Source: Spisula solida (Eukaryota > Mollusca > Bivalvia > Venerida > Mactridae). From it: 64,000 nucleotides of DNA. The position numbers were made by a program, and so were the translations under genes. Positions 61,508-64,000 of the stretch are shown here, piece by piece. The notes below the pieces were generated by a model. It did no database searches. It was not told the DNA's origin and was given only the letters and a program-made list of their open reading frames with translations. The stretch covers positions 25,480,784-25,544,783 of the forward strand of contig OX365953.1 in assembly GCA_947247005.1 (NCBI GenBank), read 5' to 3'. Each line of letters starts with the position of its first letter. Position 1 is the stretch's first letter.

Positions 61508-63424
61508 TCCGTTACTGCTTCACTTTCCAACGCAACACCAACATTTAAATATTTACAAAACAACGCCCTAAAATATGTTTGTGTAATCCTGAATATATAT
61601 TATCATAACGTCGTCATTTTATTGGTTATCATATTCTAAACAGAGCAGGTCTAAAAGTAATTTAAAACTGGGCTAGTCTTATTATTGATCTTGCAAAAAT
61701 CGCAAAATTTGTAAAACAAAAACTCCATGCCACATCACCAAAATGCAACTTTTGTAAATTAGAAACAATCTTACAGAAATTGAATTATAAGTTAGACTAT
61801 ACATGATATGTTGATTTCTTCGCACTGTGCAGAGTGGAATTGAGAGGAAGCGTTCTAATGAAAACTTATAAAGTTCTGGACGATCTTATATAATTATTGG
61901 AGAATCATTATCACTCCACTAATTTTACGTGTTTGATATTGAAGACTTTACAACCATCGCTTTATTCTAACCGTCAATTTACACCATATAAAGACATACA
62001 ATTTGTTATGCATTTTTGTCTCTAATCAGCTGTGTGTCGAAATTATAGGTTTATAGACATATAAATCTGACTGACATTTAGAAGGATGCCAAATCTGATT
62101 CTGCTAGAAGTACCAGTTCACGACATAGTCTCAACTTGGAGTAGAACACATTCTAACATTGAGTGAGTTGATTGACTTTGGAATTAAGATTATGAAACAA
62201 TTCACTATTTGTCGTCAGACGACTGTTTCAGGAATTACCTCACCAACAGCAGGGTGAGGGTAAATTTTACAGTATACTGTTCATGTAGACTACAAGAAAC
62301 AAAGTGATCAATATATCTTGTCAAGTCATTTACTGATATTTCAATATGATGCCATAATGAATTGTTGTTACATTTGTATTGAACATTAATCACTCGCTGA
62401 TATATCGTTATTATCAACTCTTTGATATAATTATTATAATTATAGTTTAACGCCATGCCATAAAACCTGCACATAATCAGCATTGTTTGGTTTGGATTGA
62501 ACTGCAAATTGGTTCTCGTAGAACAAAACTTTGTCAGACTGATCATGATTACGAAAATCAGTGTTAGATGTACATATCATCTTTCAAACGTTATAAAGGC
62601 AACGGACATCTGAAATGATTTAAATATATTACGGTAATTAGTACAGCCCACTGAACAGAGATCAAAGACGACGCAAACAACCAGAAATTGAGCAGACGGA
62701 CCAAAGCTGATTAATATATAGCAACTTTTCAGGAAATTGACTTCTTTGGCAGTGGTAGTTTGATGTTTTCTCAACAATGAATCCATATCGTATGAACCTT
62801 GTGTACTGGTGTATCCGACATCAAGTCACATCAAAGAAACAGGAACGAGTTTGTCATTCATTTTGTATACAAACAATCAATATGTTTCTGGTGTAGCACA
62901 TACTATGAACACTATGATTCCATGTTGTGTTTTCGCAGAGCTTGGAATTTGTACACTGTTCGTGTTTGTATATTTAATAATTGATTTGTTATTATCTTAT
63001 TTCATCAAATAAGCTTTTTATTCATCTTTTATCCTTACCTGTCCACAATGTTTTGTTTAGTATCGAAGAAAAGATAAATAAATCAGTAACCTATTTCCTT
63101 GCTTAGATATTAAAATGCATCCAACAAAGAACGTTAACAGTTAATTTCTTGATGTGCTTCATCACAACAACATTTGCATTCTCAAACATTTTGAACACAT
63201 CCGATTTTACTAATTGGTGCTTAATACAGCCATCGTTCGTTTTGGTTTCCTCGGTTAATATTATGTATATTTTATCAATAAAGCAAGGGCTCCTTCTAAT
63301 AGCTTCTCCCCCATTTGAAATGTCATGTCCTTGTTTATCATCACATGGTATGTCCTGATGACAGTGGCTATTGTACATGCAAGGGGAAGTAACCGCTATT
63401 AGGAGTTTGTTATGAGAGTTCTCA
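61508..63424. other. Unassigned stretch
   Basis: Frames at 62235-62546 and 62577-62786 (minus) and 62799-63012 (plus) show no recognisable domain. No repeats. Confidence 0.45.
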
Positions 63425-63600
63425 TCGACCGGTTAACTCAGTAGAAGAGCGTCCACTTTGGGTGTAGATGTCTGGGGTTCGTTCCGTGTTAGCTCACATT
63501 AACATCTGCGACCACATGCTATTTAACCAAATCCATGCATTCAGAGTAATTGCCTCACCCAGACTTCAGTTCGAAGGCCTTCGTGAAGTTTGCCTCCACC
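63425..63600 (+). mobile_element. tRNA-derived SINE head
   Basis: An A-box-like 'ttaactcagtagaagagcg' and a B-box-like 'ggggttcgttcc' at tRNA spacing, followed by a non-tRNA body ('cagttcgaaggccttcgtga'). No proper cloverleaf. The 3' limit is uncertain. Confidence 0.6.
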
Positions 63601-64000
63601 TTGCTATTTGTTCTTTATAAAGTAACTGGGAAAGTCAGATCGGCAGTGTTCAGTAAGGCTCACAGTCTCAAAACAGTCAGATAAACTCTTTAATATATTT
63701 TTTTATAGAACATAAATTGTTCAAATGCACGCAACATGGTTTTATACTAGTATTTGATCTAATAATTTTTGTTCAATTACTGTAAAAGGGAAACGAAAGT
63801 TAAAAAGTATTACATGAATGCTAGATGGTTATATGTAGTGACTTAGACTTATTTAATAGGTTATTTACCAGAGTATTGTATTTTGCATGAAGAGGGAATG
63901 TTTTCTTCCCTCAAGTACAAAAAGATGTTACAGACATTATGTTCTATTCTATGTTCTTCATGTTTGTGGTGTATGCAGGTGCGTCGCATTCAAAATTATT

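Noticed and set aside
63425..63500. A functional tRNA gene
   Set aside because: Only A-box and B-box-like motifs are present, with no cloverleaf.

Overview
The window looks like nuclear DNA of an AT-rich marine lophotrochozoan, most likely a bivalve mollusc. The reasons are long introns, very low coding density, tRNA-headed SINEs of the bivalve type, many small inverted-repeat transposons, mariner remnants, and a dispersed 'acactctaga(g/t)gtcaca' repeat that is common in bivalve genomes. No prokaryotic features, rRNA or CRISPR array are present. The species call is an inference from sequence style only.

One protein-coding gene can be assembled with confidence. It is a two-exon gene on the minus strand encoding a 210-residue four-helix membrane protein of the LHFPL tetraspan family. 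Exon 1 is 28500 to 28098 and exon 2 is 19437 to 19208, separated by an 8.66-kb intron. The splice sites are canonical, the phase-1 join is in frame, and an in-frame stop precedes the start codon. The intron holds a mariner remnant, small MITEs, a SINE fragment and two minisatellites.

Layout. 1-4.7 kb: no recognisable gene. 4.75-9.3 kb: a 15-bp minisatellite, a mariner pseudogene, a roughly 1-kb minisatellite of 24-bp units with a 72-bp higher-order period, and a near-palindromic MITE. 10-14.2 kb: several copies of a 'cagtgtggacat' inverted-repeat element, one split by a SINE, plus a short mariner derivative. 18-28.5 kb: the LHFPL gene. 32.3-34.6 kb: a decayed copy of the large repeat below, split by a mariner. 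36.0-36.8 kb: a CCCGA/TCGGG-saturated block. 36.9-55.4 kb: three large direct repeats (A, B, C; about 6.2, 7.5 and 4.8 kb). 55.4-55.8 kb: a block saturated with TTTGCCGCAAA motifs. 56.6-57.5 kb: rearranged and inverted scraps of the large repeat. 57.7-58.1 kb: a 65-bp minisatellite. 58.2-64 kb: little apart from a CCCACG-type simple repeat and a SINE head.

The most interesting part is the large repeat array. Two minus-strand segments recur in each full unit, and their differences between copies fall largely on synonymous third positions, so they behave like exons. Their residues resemble the two halves of a C-type-lectin-like domain: a W-N-E-S-x2-C stretch followed by D-M-V-S-I-T-N, and a terminal W-N-N ... 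F-V-G-L-C-F-E. I infer a locally amplified, partly pseudogenised lectin-like gene family. The differences between units also act as a record of transposon activity: TTAA-flanked elements and a 78-bp miniature palindrome are present in one unit and absent at the matching site in another.
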